The notes: generated from the sequence alone by a model not told the origin. A stretch of 64,000 nucleotides of DNA from Psychromonas algarum (GCF_004376845.1 NZ_SNUW01000010.1:102878-166877), one strand, 5' to 3'; positions 9,129 to 18,540 are shown, numbered from the stretch's first letter. Numbers and translations are program-made.

Positions 9129-11243
9129 TTATTGTCCTTTTGCTTTCTCTAAGGCGGTAATAACATCATCACTATTTAAAATAGTTGATAGCTCAATACC
9201 CTTGGGAGCACCAGGCCCATATACAATATTAAACGGAACACCATAACGACCAAATGATTGTAAATAAGCAGTCACGGAGTTTGAGCGTACCGTCCAGTCA
9301 CCTTTCATCGCGATGACACCACCTTCTTGTAACGCGCTATAAACAGGGTCTTGTAATATCACACCAACTTTATTTGCTTTACAAGTTACACACCAGTCGG
9401 CAGTCACATCCACAAAAACAACATTGCCTTGCTTAACTTGTTGTTGAATTATTTGTGTATTTAATGGCTGCCAGACAATGTCATCATGCAATGGGCTTGC
9501 CCAATATTTTGATGTCAAACTACCTACAATAAATATAACTGCGGCAACGAGTAGTAAACTTGAAAAGACAATGGTTAAAACTCTTACACCATGCTTTTTT
9601 AGGATCAATAGGGCAAATAAAAGTAAGATAACCAAGGCAACTAAGACTGTATAAAAACCACCAATAAAGCTATCTAATAAACTCACCAACCATAAACAAG
9701 TCGCTAAAATCAGTAATCCAAAAATAAGCTTAACTGAGCCCATCCATTTGCCAGGTTTTGGCAGTAATAAAGCAATACTTGGGAATATTGCAATCAATAA
9801 CCAAGGTAAAGCCATTCCTAAACCTAAGGCAGTGAAAACTGCAAATAATTGCCACATCGAAGCGCCTAAAGCAAACGCAACAGCTGTACCTAAGAAAGGT
9901 GCACTACAAGGTGTTGCTAATAATGTTGCAAACATGCCCTGTAAATAATGTCCAAAGTATGAATGACCACCTTTTGTTGCTAACCAAGTTTGCATTGAAG
10001 AAGGTAATTGAATTTCAAACAAACCTAACATATTGGCGGTAAATAAGGCGGTGATCACCACCATTACGGCGATAAAATAAGGGTTTTGAAATTGAATCCC
10101 CCAACCTAATGCTTCACCTGAAAGTTTGAGCAATCCTAAAAATGCAGCAAGTAGCCAAAATGAACTTAAAATGCCAACACTAGAGGCTAAAAATTGTTTT
10201 CTTATTTGCGAACGCTGACTACGATCAACACCTAATACAGAACTAAGTTTCATCCCTAATACAGGTAAAACACAGGGCATAATATTTAAAATCAAACCAC
10301 CTAAAAGTGCAATTAAAAAGATAGACGCTAACGACGCTCCACTAGTATCAACAGCTTGATTTCCTAATGTACTCACTATTTCAACCGCAGTATTAGCATC
10401 CACAACGGTAATATTAATATCTGCATTAGTAAGGTCGACCTCTCCGCCCCAACTACTTACATCAAAGACAGCAGTTAGTTTTTTGTCTGCTACTGAAATT
10501 TTCGGTTTAGAGAAAAACACATCAAGTAATTTAGGCTCATGACTATCAATAAAAAGATCTGGGGACTGCCAATCAATTTTGTGTGATAGCTGAACTACAA
10601 TCTGTTGTTCTAATTGATTCCAATAAGTTTCCAGGCCTGTAATATTTGCACTATTTTTTTGTTCTTTAATTGCTTCTTGAGTCACCAATATTGGCACACT
10701 ACTCACTGCTTGGGCATAAGCAAAGGCCACGTCATCATTGGTATGTAAAAAAGCAGGGTCAAAGCTTAAATCAATATCATAATCAGTTAATACACAGATT
10801 GTGGTACAAGAAGCTAAAGTCATCACTCCCTGTAAATGGCTGACTTTTTGGCTATCTTCAAGAGTAAGCTTAATTGGAAAATGTATTTGTCCTTTATAAC
10901 CAACAGTTTCTACGCCTAATACCGGATAACGTTTTGGTGCAGGCCATGACCAGTCAACAGCTTTAATATTAGTGGATTTAGATGTCCATTCAAAAGTAGG
11001 GGCAACACCGCCTTCACCAGGAGAACGCCAATAGGTTTTCCAGTCACCTTCTAATGAAACATTTAATAAAGCATTAACAGTATGTAACTGAGGATCAGTT
11101 TGTCCTGTTAACTGTAAATTAACTTTAACCGGTGGATGATTAAAATTACTCACCCATCCTGTTTCAGGAGTTGCAGCAAAGCTATTACCGGTAAAAAAAC
11201 TAAGCAGTAAAAAAATGAAAAAATAAGACTTAACAAAGGCCAT
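9129..11243 (-). CDS. scsB: DsbD-family thiol reductase, ScsB type
   Basis: ScsB carries electrons from cytoplasmic thioredoxin across the membrane to periplasmic partners. The 704-residue protein has a signal peptide (to FAA near residue 24), a long periplasmic N-terminal domain (to about 300), eight or so membrane segments (about 300-580) and a C-terminal thioredoxin domain with DWCVTCKANK. Membrane-embedded cysteines are seen in MPCVLPVLGMKL and LATPCSAPFLGTA, the pair used for electron transfer in DsbD. Length and the DVTADWCVTC motif fit ScsB rather than the shorter CcdA. The divergent ldhA starts about 355 bases away. Confidence 0.88.
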   Translation of the reverse strand: MAFVKSYFFIFLLLSFFTGNSFAATPETGWVSNFNHPPVKVNLQLTGQTDPQLHTVNALLNVSLEGDWKTYWRSPGEGGVAPTFEWTSKSTNIKAVDWSWPAPKRYPVLGVETVGYKGQIHFPIKLTLEDSQKVSHLQGVMTLASCTTICVLTDYDIDLSFDPAFLHTNDDVAFAYAQAVSSVPILVTQEAIKEQKNSANITGLETYWNQLEQQIVVQLSHKIDWQSPDLFIDSHEPKLLDVFFSKPKISVADKKLTAVFDVSSWGGEVDLTNADINITVVDANTAVEIVSTLGNQAVDTSGASLASIFLIALLGGLILNIMPCVLPVLGMKLSSVLGVDRSQRSQIRKQFLASSVGILSSFWLLAAFLGLLKLSGEALGWGIQFQNPYFIAVMVVITALFTANMLGLFEIQLPSSMQTWLATKGGHSYFGHYLQGMFATLLATPCSAPFLGTAVAFALGASMWQLFAVFTALGLGMALPWLLIAIFPSIALLLPKPGKWMGSVKLIFGLLILATCLWLVSLLDSFIGGFYTVLVALVILLLFALLILKKHGVRVLTIVFSSLLLVAAVIFIVGSLTSKYWASPLHDDIVWQPLNTQIIQQQVKQGNVVFVDVTADWCVTCKANKVGVILQDPVYSALQEGGVIAMKGDWTVRSNSVTAYLQSFGRYGVPFNIVYGPGAPKGIELSTILNSDDVITALEKAKGQ

Positions 11244-11599
11244 GCAAACTCCAAAAACTACAAAAATTTAACTAGCTGAAATAAAAACCACAGTAAAGGT
11301 TATCTGTCATAAATAAACCTTATTTCACGTTAATCGTGAGATAGAAAGTACACAACGTCGATGAGACAGATTCAAACTAAAAAGGTTCTTCCTTCGACAT
11401 TGACAAGACCATGTTTATTCAAAACTTATTGCATATTTTTTGAAAAAAATTCAAGTAAATAAGCAGAGTTTTCAAACAAAGAGTATTTTGAGAATATTAA
11501 CATAGCCTTAATAGAATAAATAAAGCCGCACGTGTTGCTGTTCTTGTTTAAAATCGTTATAACTTAATTACCTCATCATTTTTTAATATGGATCCTCTT
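11244..11599. other. Divergent intergenic region scsB / ldhA with a hairpin
   Basis: This non-coding stretch must hold promoters for both genes. The only clear structure is an 8-bp inverted repeat ATTTCACG / CGTGAGAT (11322-11329 with 11335-11342, one wobble pair, 5-base loop), 80 bases upstream of scsB. It could be an operator or a leader hairpin. I see no convincing FNR, ArcA or CRP site near ldhA. Confidence 0.4.
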
Positions 11600-12589
11600 A
11601 TGAAAGTCGCAATGTTCAGTTCTCGTAGTTATGATATTCAGCATTTTGAGCCATTAGCTTCAGATGCCATCAGTATTAATTTTTTCGATACTCAGTTAAA
11701 CCAACAAACTGCAACACTAGCAACAGGTTATGATGCGGTGTGTGCTTTTGTAAATGATGATTTAAGCGCTCCTGTTTTAACACTACTTAATGAAATCGGT
11801 ATTAAATATATTGCGATGCGTTGTGCAGGTTTTAATAATATTGATTTAGATTGTGCAAATGATCTGGGTATTACTATTGTTCGTGTACCAGCCTACTCAC
11901 CAGAAGCCGTTGCAGAACATGCTATTGCACTATTAATGACCATTAATCGCCGTACTCACAAAGCTTACCAACGTACTCGTGATGCAAACTTCTCGTTAGA
12001 AGGTTTAGTTGGGTTTAACCTACACGGTAAAACGGTTGGTATTATTGGTACAGGTAAAATTGGGGTAGCAACAATGGCTATTTTCAAAGGCTTTGGTTGT
12101 AAAATATTAGCCTCTGACCCTTACCCTTCAGAACACGCAAAAGCATTAGGAGCTGAATATGTCAGCTTAGAAACACTTTTTGCAAACAGTGATGTGATCA
12201 GTTTGCATTGCCCATTAACGAATGAAAATAAGCATTTATTAAATAAAAACACATTCGCACTGATGAAAAATGGCGTCACCATTATTAATACAAGTCGTGG
12301 TGGATTATTAAATGCACATGATGCGATTGAAGCATTAAAATCAGGTCGTATTGGCGGATTAGGTTTAGATGTTTACGAAGAAGAAGAACAATTATTCTTT
12401 GGTGATCACTCAAGTGAAATTATCACCGATGATATTTTCCGTCGATTATCTGCTTGTCACAATGTGATCTTTACAGGGCATCAAGCCTTTTTAACAAGAG
12501 AAGCATTAAATAGCATTGCACAAACGACGCTAGATAATTTAAGCCAACTTAGTGCAGGTGAAAAATGTATCAATCAGGTACAAGCTTAA
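11600..12589 (+). CDS. ldhA: Fermentative D-lactate dehydrogenase
   Basis: LdhA reduces pyruvate to D-lactate with NADH during fermentation. The product belongs to the D-2-hydroxyacid dehydrogenase family: NAD-binding loop GIIGTGKIG, the catalytic Arg in NTSRGG (about residue 233), Glu in GLDVYEEE and His in FTGHQAFLT. I choose the ATG at 11600 (MKVAMFSSRSYD), which gives 329 residues, the same length as E. coli LdhA; an upstream ATG at 11588 adds four unlikely residues. A GGAT ribosome site precedes 11600. The gene stands alone. Confidence 0.95.
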   Translation: MKVAMFSSRSYDIQHFEPLASDAISINFFDTQLNQQTATLATGYDAVCAFVNDDLSAPVLTLLNEIGIKYIAMRCAGFNNIDLDCANDLGITIVRVPAYSPEAVAEHAIALLMTINRRTHKAYQRTRDANFSLEGLVGFNLHGKTVGIIGTGKIGVATMAIFKGFGCKILASDPYPSEHAKALGAEYVSLETLFANSDVISLHCPLTNENKHLLNKNTFALMKNGVTIINTSRGGLLNAHDAIEALKSGRIGGLGLDVYEEEEQLFFGDHSSEIITDDIFRRLSACHNVIFTGHQAFLTREALNSIAQTTLDNLSQLSAGEKCINQVQA

Positions 12590-12601
12590 ATTAATAAGTT
12601 A

Positions 12602-12704
12602 TAGATAAAGTTATAATATAAAAGAAAATGGCTTTATCTACTGTGTTGCATCTTGGTTCAATAGAAATAAAGAAACACTTTCATTATCTCTCCTGAACCA
12701 AGAT
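12602..12704. repeat. Two consecutive inverted repeats after ldhA
   Basis: A 9-bp repeat TAGATAAAG / CTTTATCTA (12602-12610 with 12632-12640) is followed by an 11-bp repeat ATCTTGGTTCA / TGAACCAAGAT (12650-12660 with 12694-12704, 33-base loop) and then ATTTAAAAAA. The rest of the gap to 12881 contains no other structure that I can see. The second repeat has too long a loop for a standard terminator and may be a 3' RNA element. Confidence 0.5.
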
Positions 12705-12881
12705 TAATTTAAAAAATCCCTATCAACAAAAAGCAAGTTTAAAAGACTAAAAAACTATTTAATCTAATCTTAGGCTCTATAATTCCCCTCTAAATAGGTA
12801 CTATTTACATCAGCAAATTGTGCATAAAGCTATTTTTAGTTTAAACTCGATCGATAAAATTAATTTCAAAGGAAAATCGAT

Positions 12882-13451
12882 ATGTCTGATAAAGTCTTTA
12901 TTACTGCACAACAATTACTTGAAGACTCATTTCGTCTTGCTGCACAGGTTTATGACAGCGGCTTTAGACCACAATTTATTGTTGGTATTTGGCGAGGAGG
13001 TGCTCCAATTGGTATTGCAGTTCAAGAGTTCTTTGACTACAAAAAAGTAGAAACAGATCATATCGCAGTGCGTACTTCTTCTTATTACGGTATTGGCAAA
13101 CAAAGTAAAACGATTAAAGTACATGGTTTACATTACATTATTGAAAATGCCAATGCAGATGATGGTCTATTAATTGTTGATGATGTTTTTGATTCTGGCC
13201 GTAGTGTTGTAGCACTAACAGAGAAATTAACAGAAGTAATGCGCTTAAACATGCCACGCGACGTGCGTATCGCAACACCTTATTACAAGCCTAAAAACAA
13301 AGCTGTTGATATGGTACCTGATTATTATATTCATGAATCTGAGGAATGGTTAGTTTTCCCTCATGAAGTTTCTGGCCTATCGATTGAAGAAATAGTTGAA
13401 GGTAAAAGTGACTTCCACAATATTAAAGAATTATTTACTAAAGAAGATTAA
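12882..13451 (+). CDS. Purine-type phosphoribosyltransferase (Hpt/Gpt-like)
   Basis: The enzyme is predicted to join a purine base to PRPP in the salvage pathway. The 189-residue product has the PRPP-binding signature LLIVDDVFDSGRS in its second half and the upstream loop GIWRGGAPIG. The late motif PDYYIHESEEWLVFPHE resembles the base-binding end of guanine/xanthine-type enzymes more than classical HprT. Substrate choice between hypoxanthine, guanine and xanthine cannot be settled by reading. The ATG at 12882 follows AAAGGAAA. It is followed directly by a very strong terminator. Confidence 0.85.
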   Translation: MSDKVFITAQQLLEDSFRLAAQVYDSGFRPQFIVGIWRGGAPIGIAVQEFFDYKKVETDHIAVRTSSYYGIGKQSKTIKVHGLHYIIENANADDGLLIVDDVFDSGRSVVALTEKLTEVMRLNMPRDVRIATPYYKPKNKAVDMVPDYYIHESEEWLVFPHEVSGLSIEEIVEGKSDFHNIKELFTKED

Positions 13452-13476
13452 TCTGTAAATAAATATTCATTACATT

Positions 13477-13518
13477 AAAAGGAGACTAATACTAATTACA
13501 GTATTAGTCTCCTTTTTC
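13477..13518. terminator. Strong bidirectional terminator shared with the end of acpH
   Basis: A perfect 17-bp stem (13477-13493 with 13500-13516; arms begin AAAAGGAGACTAATACT) with a 6-base loop is flanked by A and T runs on both sides. The right arm contains the stop and last codons of acpH, so this is coding DNA doubling as a terminator. Confidence 0.93.
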
Positions 13519-14112
13519 GTATTCAAGAACAAACGCTTCACTCACTCTGAGTACATGCGCATATAATTCAAAAAATAAATCACTTAGATGAGTATAGTTT
13601 TCGCTTAATATCTTCCCTGTTTCAGCTAAGGGTGCCATACGTTCACTACGTGTTGCCATGCGCTTTAAAGCATATTCAATATTATCCATACCTTGGTATG
13701 ACTCTAACCATTTATCTTGCCAGACCCAAGTATTTATTCTTGTAAATCGCTCAGGTAAATGCACTTGCTCAGATTGAGTTTCAAGGATAATTTTTTGTTC
13801 TGATAACTGACAAAAATCAGCAAGAGATAGATGATGAAACTTGTTCCAATGCAAGGCTAAACAATGATCCCAAAACATATCCAAAGCAATCGGTGCATAA
13901 CGTCGTAATACCTTAGGAAACAACAACTTAGCAGAAAGCACTTGTGGGTGTTTATCAGTAAAGCTATCCACATAACGATGTAATCGAATACCTTGGACTA
14001 TCTCAGCAGGAAACTGTTTATCAGGATCTCCTTTAACAAAGTCCCCTAAAAAGTTACCACTAAAACTGGTATCAGTGTGATCCGCTACATGTAAATGTGC
14101 AAGATAGTTCAT
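13504..14112 (-). CDS. acpH: Acyl carrier protein phosphodiesterase
   Basis: AcpH removes the 4'-phosphopantetheine group from acyl carrier protein. The product matches the AcpH/DUF479 family from the start: MNYLAHLHVADH, then GNFLGDFVKGD, GIRLHRYVDSFTDKH and DMFWDHCLALHW, with the His/Asp residues expected of this HD-like metalloenzyme. I use the ATG at 14112 (202 residues), which has AAAGGG nine bases upstream; a TTG at 14118 would add two residues with poor spacing. The gene ends inside a terminator stem. Confidence 0.93.
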   Translation of the reverse strand: MNYLAHLHVADHTDTSFSGNFLGDFVKGDPDKQFPAEIVQGIRLHRYVDSFTDKHPQVLSAKLLFPKVLRRYAPIALDMFWDHCLALHWNKFHHLSLADFCQLSEQKIILETQSEQVHLPERFTRINTWVWQDKWLESYQGMDNIEYALKRMATRSERMAPLAETGKILSENYTHLSDLFFELYAHVLRVSEAFVLEYEKGD

Positions 14113-14144
14113 AATCAAATACCCTTTATATTAACTAATAAAAA

Positions 14145-15005
14145 TTACGAACTAACATGCCGTTTACTCACTAGAATGCCAATAAACACAATAGCAATAC
14201 TTAACCATTGCCAAACTGTTAATACTTCGTTTAATAATAATGCAGATAATAATAACGCAAAAATAGGCACTAAATTAGAGAAAGCTGCTGCGGTCAATAC
14301 AGAAGATCTAGCTAAAGCATAGTTATACATAGCATATGCCCCAAGTGTTACAGCAGAGCCTAAATAGATAATACTGATAAGTGCTTGGTAATTATGTTCT
14401 GTTGGTAAATCAATAAAGAATAAAAATGGTAAAAAGAAAATAGTACCCGCAAAACCCTGTAAAGCAATTAATGATAAAGCAGAATAACGATGTAATAAAT
14501 GCTTAGTACTCACCACATAGAAGGCAGCACAAATCATTGCTAGAAGCTCTAAAGTATTACCTAACAAAGGATTAGGAGCTTGATCTGTATAAGGTGAAAC
14601 CAAGCTTAATAAAACACTGCCTACAATGCATAAACTAAACCCAAGAACAATGCTTTTACTGAGTTTTTCCTTTATTAAAAAGAACGCAAAAAAAGCAACC
14701 ATCAGAGGTAAAGATGCAACAATAACACCTGCTTGTGAAGCAGAAGTATATTGCATTGCATAACCTTCAAACAAAAAATACAAACATGGCTCTGCTAAGG
14801 ACATCACTAGTAACCACTTCCAATCACCCTTTTGATACTCGAAGCGTTTAACCCAACGCCACAAGCACAAACAGATAACAAAAGTCAGTAACATACGTAA
14901 AAAAATAACAAATGTAGGAGGGTAAACAGCAATAGCCGCTTTTAAGGCCACAAAGGAACTACCCCATAAAAAAGTAGCGACTAAAAAACACAATGCAACA
15001 GGCAT
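14145..15005 (-). CDS. EamA-family (DMT) metabolite transporter
   Basis: This is a 286-residue inner-membrane protein with about ten membrane segments arranged as two EamA repeats (about residues 5-135 and 145-280). LWGSSFVALKAAI at the start and YTSASQAGVIVASLPLM at the end of the first repeat are typical. Such proteins usually export amino acids or nucleotides, but the substrate cannot be inferred here. It lies 32 bases upstream of acpH on the same strand and may share its transcript. Confidence 0.88.
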   Translation of the reverse strand: MPVALCFLVATFLWGSSFVALKAAIAVYPPTFVIFLRMLLTFVICLCLWRWVKRFEYQKGDWKWLLVMSLAEPCLYFLFEGYAMQYTSASQAGVIVASLPLMVAFFAFFLIKEKLSKSIVLGFSLCIVGSVLLSLVSPYTDQAPNPLLGNTLELLAMICAAFYVVSTKHLLHRYSALSLIALQGFAGTIFFLPFLFFIDLPTEHNYQALISIIYLGSAVTLGAYAMYNYALARSSVLTAAAFSNLVPIFALLLSALLLNEVLTVWQWLSIAIVFIGILVSKRHVSS

Positions 15006-15087
15006 AATAATCTCTAAACAAATAGAAGGATCCTACCACTAGCAATACATTACTGGTAATAATAACTACCTCTCATTATGTATTATT

Positions 15088-15582
15088 TTATGATTCAATT
15101 TCCTGTCTATATAATGAAAAGCCTCTTGCTTGATAATTAGCTAAAGCACTCGGATGATCTAAGCTACAAGTATGTACCCATAGACGTTTGGCATCACAAA
15201 CAGACCAAGCTTGTTTAATCGCATAAGATAATAAATACCCGCCAAAACCTTTACCAATAAATGCAGGCGCTAACCCAAAATACTTAATTTCTACTTCTTG
15301 CTCATCACTCACTTCTAACTCAAAGTAACCTGCAATTGCACCTTGATAATAAGCAACCCAAGTACGTAAATTATCGCGCTCACTATAAGCTTTCCAAGCT
15401 TCATCAGTATCGTTCTTTTTATCAAACCACTGCCATGCTTCACCAATTAAAGAATATAAAAATCGATTAAAACGATATTCTTTAATCTCAGCTTCACAAA
15501 TAGTTAACCCTGCTACAACAGGTTTTTCTTTAAGGTCACTTGCTTGCTGCATTTCTAAATAATAAATTGTCACGTCACTCAT
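15088..15582 (-). CDS. GNAT-family N-acetyltransferase
   Basis: The 164-residue protein has the GNAT acetyl-CoA-binding motif, here GLAPAFIGKGFGGYLLSYAI (about residues 101-120), and the late YQARGFSLYRQE motif. The acceptor substrate is unknown. It lies only 25 bases downstream of the SutR-like regulator on the same strand and may be cotranscribed with it. Confidence 0.88.
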   Translation of the reverse strand: MSDVTIYYLEMQQASDLKEKPVVAGLTICEAEIKEYRFNRFLYSLIGEAWQWFDKKNDTDEAWKAYSERDNLRTWVAYYQGAIAGYFELEVSDEQEVEIKYFGLAPAFIGKGFGGYLLSYAIKQAWSVCDAKRLWVHTCSLDHPSALANYQARGFSLYRQEIES

Positions 15583-15607
15583 TTCTTTTCCTTACGATGT
15601 AAGCACG

Positions 15608-16147
15608 TTATTTAGGGTAATAAATAATATTAAAAAAACGTAAAGGTACATCGCCAATATTACGGTAAGCATGTGCTTGATCTGCTACAAACTTGGCTTT
15701 ATCTCCTACTTGCAACGTTTTCCATTCGCTTCCTAATAAATATTGCATACTCCCACTCAGCACAACAATATGTTCAATAACACCGGTTTGATGCGCTTCT
15801 GAATATTGTTCATGGCCTACAGCTAAACACAGATCAAATACTTCCATTGCCGTATTTTTATCAAATTCAAAAACAGTCTCAATACAAATAGACTGATTTT
15901 CATCAAATCCTTTGGCATTTAGGTTTTGCTTATTTTCATATCCTAAAAAGTCCGATAAAGGTAATGAAAACCCAGTTGCTATTTTCCAGAGTTTTGCAAT
16001 GGTAGGGCTGGATTCTCCACGTTCAATTTGTCCCAGCATCGCTTTTGAAACACCACAATGTTGACTCGCTAAATCTAAGCTCCAGCCTTTTTCCGAACGT
16101 GCTTTTTTGAGTTGTGTTGCTACCGTTGTGTTAATTAAATTTGTCAT
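15608..16147 (-). CDS. sutR: XRE-cupin transcriptional regulator, SutR/YdcN-like
   Basis: The 179-residue protein joins an N-terminal helix-turn-helix (WSLDLASQHCGVSKAMLGQI, about residues 24-43) to a C-terminal cupin domain (EHIVVLSGSMQYLLG). In E. coli the gene for the XRE-cupin regulator SutR (YdcN) is next to ydcO, a BenE transporter; the same pairing is seen here, with the two genes divergent. I choose the ATG at 16147, preceded by AAGGT; a TTG at 16174 is less likely. It probably controls its own promoter and the transporter. The name rests on domain order and neighbourhood. Confidence 0.8.
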   Translation of the reverse strand: MTNLINTTVATQLKKARSEKGWSLDLASQHCGVSKAMLGQIERGESSPTIAKLWKIATGFSLPLSDFLGYENKQNLNAKGFDENQSICIETVFEFDKNTAMEVFDLCLAVGHEQYSEAHQTGVIEHIVVLSGSMQYLLGSEWKTLQVGDKAKFVADQAHAYRNIGDVPLRFFNIIYYPK

Positions 16148-16217
16148 AATTACCTTGTGCGCTATAACAGTCAATGTTAGTTTAATATATTATACGTTAA
16201 AACGCACGGAGTCCCGC
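16148..16217. promoter_or_regulatory. Shared promoter/operator region of sutR and the BenE gene
   Basis: The 70-base divergent gap contains the palindrome TAATATATTA (16183-16192) flanked by TTAG and TACGTTAA, which lies where the -10 elements of both genes would be. It is a candidate operator for the XRE regulator; no other repeat is seen. Confidence 0.45.
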
Positions 16218-17411
16218 ATGAAAAAATTTTGGCAACAGATAAATCCTATCATTGCAATTATGAGCGCAGGCTTAATGACTGTTATTGTTGGATTTTCTAG
16301 TTCTGTAGCATTGATCTATCAATCCGTCATTAGCTTAGGAGGTGATGCAAACCTAGTTGCAAGCTGGTTTTTAGCCTTAGGCGTGTCCATGGGGATTTTA
16401 AGTATCATACTGTCACGCTATTACCGTATACCCATCTTAATTGCGTGGTCAACACCAGGAGCGGCTTTCTTAATTGCTAATGCACAAGGTTTTACACTTC
16501 ATCAAGCGGTCGCAGGATTTATTCTCTGTGCATTTTTATTGTGTATTTTCCCTCTATTGATGCCGCTGGATAAATTATTTAAATGGTTACCTTCACAACT
16601 GGCATCTGCAATGTTAGTGGGTATTTTATTAAATTTTGGATTTTCTATTTTTGAGCAAATGAATTTACAGCCAATGTTAATTATTGTCATGTTTATCAGT
16701 TATTTATTAGGGAAACGGTTTGCTCCACAATGGGCATTATTAATTGTTATATTGGTCTCTGTTATATTCGCTTGGCAACTGCAACTAATTGATAATAAAA
16801 CTATTGAATGGCAATGGAGTCAGTGGCAATTTATACAACCGGACTTTTCATGGTCAGTTTTTATTGGTATCAGCCTACCTTTATTTATCATCACTACAGC
16901 TGCACAAAATCTCCCCGGGATTGCTATGTTGCAGAGCTTTGGCTATCAAGCACCTATTAAACATATTCTATCCATTACTGGTTTGTGCAATATCATCGCA
17001 GCACCTTTTGGTGCTTATGCAATAAACCTTGCGGCCATTAGTTCTTCTATCTGTATGACAGAAAACGTACATCCAGATCCTAAAAAACGTTATTGGGCGA
17101 CTATTTTTGCTGGTTTTTTATATCTGTTATTAGGTTTCTTTTCTGCTTATATTATGGCGTGGTTTGCATTATTACCAAATTCACTGATCTTAGCTTTGGC
17201 TGGTATTGCTTTATTTTCCACCATTACTCATAGCTTGCAACAAAGTATTAATAGTGAGCATAAGCATGTAAATGAAGCGGCAGTTATTACATTATTAATC
17301 ACTGCATCTCCCCTTTCCTTATGGGGTTTGAACTCTGTCATTTGGGGAATAATTGGCGGTTTATTAGTTTTAATCATTAATCAATTACGCTTTAATAAAA
17401 AAGCAAAGTAG
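16218..17411 (+). CDS. BenE/YdcO-family inner-membrane transporter
   Basis: The protein has 10-12 membrane segments and matches the benzoate/H+ symporter (BenE) family, with the run STPGAAFLIANAQGF near residue 75 and AAPFGAYAINLAAISSSICM near residue 260. I start at the ATG at 16218 (MKKFWQQINPI, 397 residues), the normal family length; the reading frame upstream runs through the divergent promoter. E. coli YdcO is its likely counterpart. True substrate unknown, as no benzoate catabolism genes are in the window. Confidence 0.88.
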   Translation: MKKFWQQINPIIAIMSAGLMTVIVGFSSSVALIYQSVISLGGDANLVASWFLALGVSMGILSIILSRYYRIPILIAWSTPGAAFLIANAQGFTLHQAVAGFILCAFLLCIFPLLMPLDKLFKWLPSQLASAMLVGILLNFGFSIFEQMNLQPMLIIVMFISYLLGKRFAPQWALLIVILVSVIFAWQLQLIDNKTIEWQWSQWQFIQPDFSWSVFIGISLPLFIITTAAQNLPGIAMLQSFGYQAPIKHILSITGLCNIIAAPFGAYAINLAAISSSICMTENVHPDPKKRYWATIFAGFLYLLLGFFSAYIMAWFALLPNSLILALAGIALFSTITHSLQQSINSEHKHVNEAAVITLLITASPLSLWGLNSVIWGIIGGLLVLIINQLRFNKKAK

Positions 17412-17446
17412 ATATACATATATTTCAGTAACAAAACTAGAACTGC

Positions 17447-17614
17447 TTATTTCGAACTCTGTGCTTTATCTGTATCTACAGTAATTTTCTTATCTTTTTT
17501 TAAACATGGTTGCTGATCATCATCAGCAATAGGATCACTACAACAACTCCCCAAGTGGACCTTTGCTAGCCATTGTTGTAGTTCTTCTTCTGTTGGTTTC
17601 TTTTTATTGCTCAT
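17447..17614 (-). CDS. Small cysteine-containing protein, unknown
   Basis: A 55-residue soluble protein beginning MSNKKKPTEEELQQWL, with an adjacent cysteine pair in GSCCSDP and a third Cys in QQPCLKK, then a Lys/Asp-rich tail. I choose the ATG at 17614 because AGAGAT lies nine bases upstream; ATGs at 17623 and 17635 are also in frame. It follows the next gene at about 40 bases and is probably in the same transcript. The three cysteines might bind a metal, but I recognise no family. Confidence 0.6.
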   Translation of the reverse strand: MSNKKKPTEEELQQWLAKVHLGSCCSDPIADDDQQPCLKKDKKITVDTDKAQSSK

Positions 17615-17654
17615 GATATTCATCTCTGACAGCAACTATTTATTGTGATTGTTA

Positions 17655-18308
17655 TTATATGCCTATGCTATCTAGTATTTCTAGAAATACTGCTTCACGT
17701 GTTTTTGCTGTTAAATTAGGATATAAACGACATAATCTAATAGCTTGGCTAAATTTATTTTTACCTAAAACACTTAATACACGGGTAAATAATGCTTCAT
17801 CCAAAAAGAAGGTTTTAACTGCGTGTACTACAGCATCATCTAATGAAGTATAAATGACACCGTCAAATTCAAAACTTTCGTTATCACTATCAACTTCTAA
17901 CACATGATTATTAATCACTAAGGGCCAACCTTGATAATTGATACGTGCTTGCATCATTTCAAACATTGGCCAAGCACTGCGCTTAAAACCTTCAAAGGCA
18001 CTACCTTCTAATTCTGATTCTTCAAGTTCTTGTTTTGTCCACTTAGAGCCAATACTTAATACTTTCTGATGTTTAACCACTAAAGCTTGTTTAATTGCAT
18101 CACGATAACCATAAATAGAAGGAAATGCAGAGCGTTTAACAATACCAGCACACTCTTTACAACTAGGTAAACTAAGGGGGTGATGATTTAAAATGTTAAT
18201 TTCATATTCATGTTGAGGGAATTTAATTTTCTTATCACTGGGTTCGCCACAAAACCAACAGGTATTACGATAATTAAACGGAATTTCGATAGCAGAGAAA
18301 GTGGCCAT
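17655..18308 (-). CDS. Conserved hypothetical protein with two CxxC pairs
   Basis: The 217-residue protein has a likely zinc-binding site near its start: CWFC (about residues 17-20) and CKEC (about 50-53), about 30 residues apart. The rest is acidic and mixed alpha/beta, without membrane segments. I do not recognise an enzymatic motif. An ATG at 18308 starts the frame, and the gene heads a short operon with the small cysteine protein. The csrB terminator lies 230 bases upstream. Confidence 0.7.
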   Translation of the reverse strand: MATFSAIEIPFNYRNTCWFCGEPSDKKIKFPQHEYEINILNHHPLSLPSCKECAGIVKRSAFPSIYGYRDAIKQALVVKHQKVLSIGSKWTKQELEESELEGSAFEGFKRSAWPMFEMMQARINYQGWPLVINNHVLEVDSDNESFEFDGVIYTSLDDAVVHAVKTFFLDEALFTRVLSVLGKNKFSQAIRLCRLYPNLTAKTREAVFLEILDSIGI

Positions 18309-18540
18309 ATTAAATACTCACAAAAAAGAAACTAGAGTACGTTTTGAAGTATCAATAATCAATGTTCTAATTTTCGAGAAGCATATTTAGAGGTGGTAAT
18401 CGGTAACTTTTTAATAGCAATTACAATAAGTATTTTATCTAAATTTTGTGCAAAAAAATAATTCAATTCTAGGCGTAAATTGAGATAAAGGGGGCGCTTC
18501 ATTTGCGAAATTTATAACAAAGAAGTGAGTTGTTTTAACC

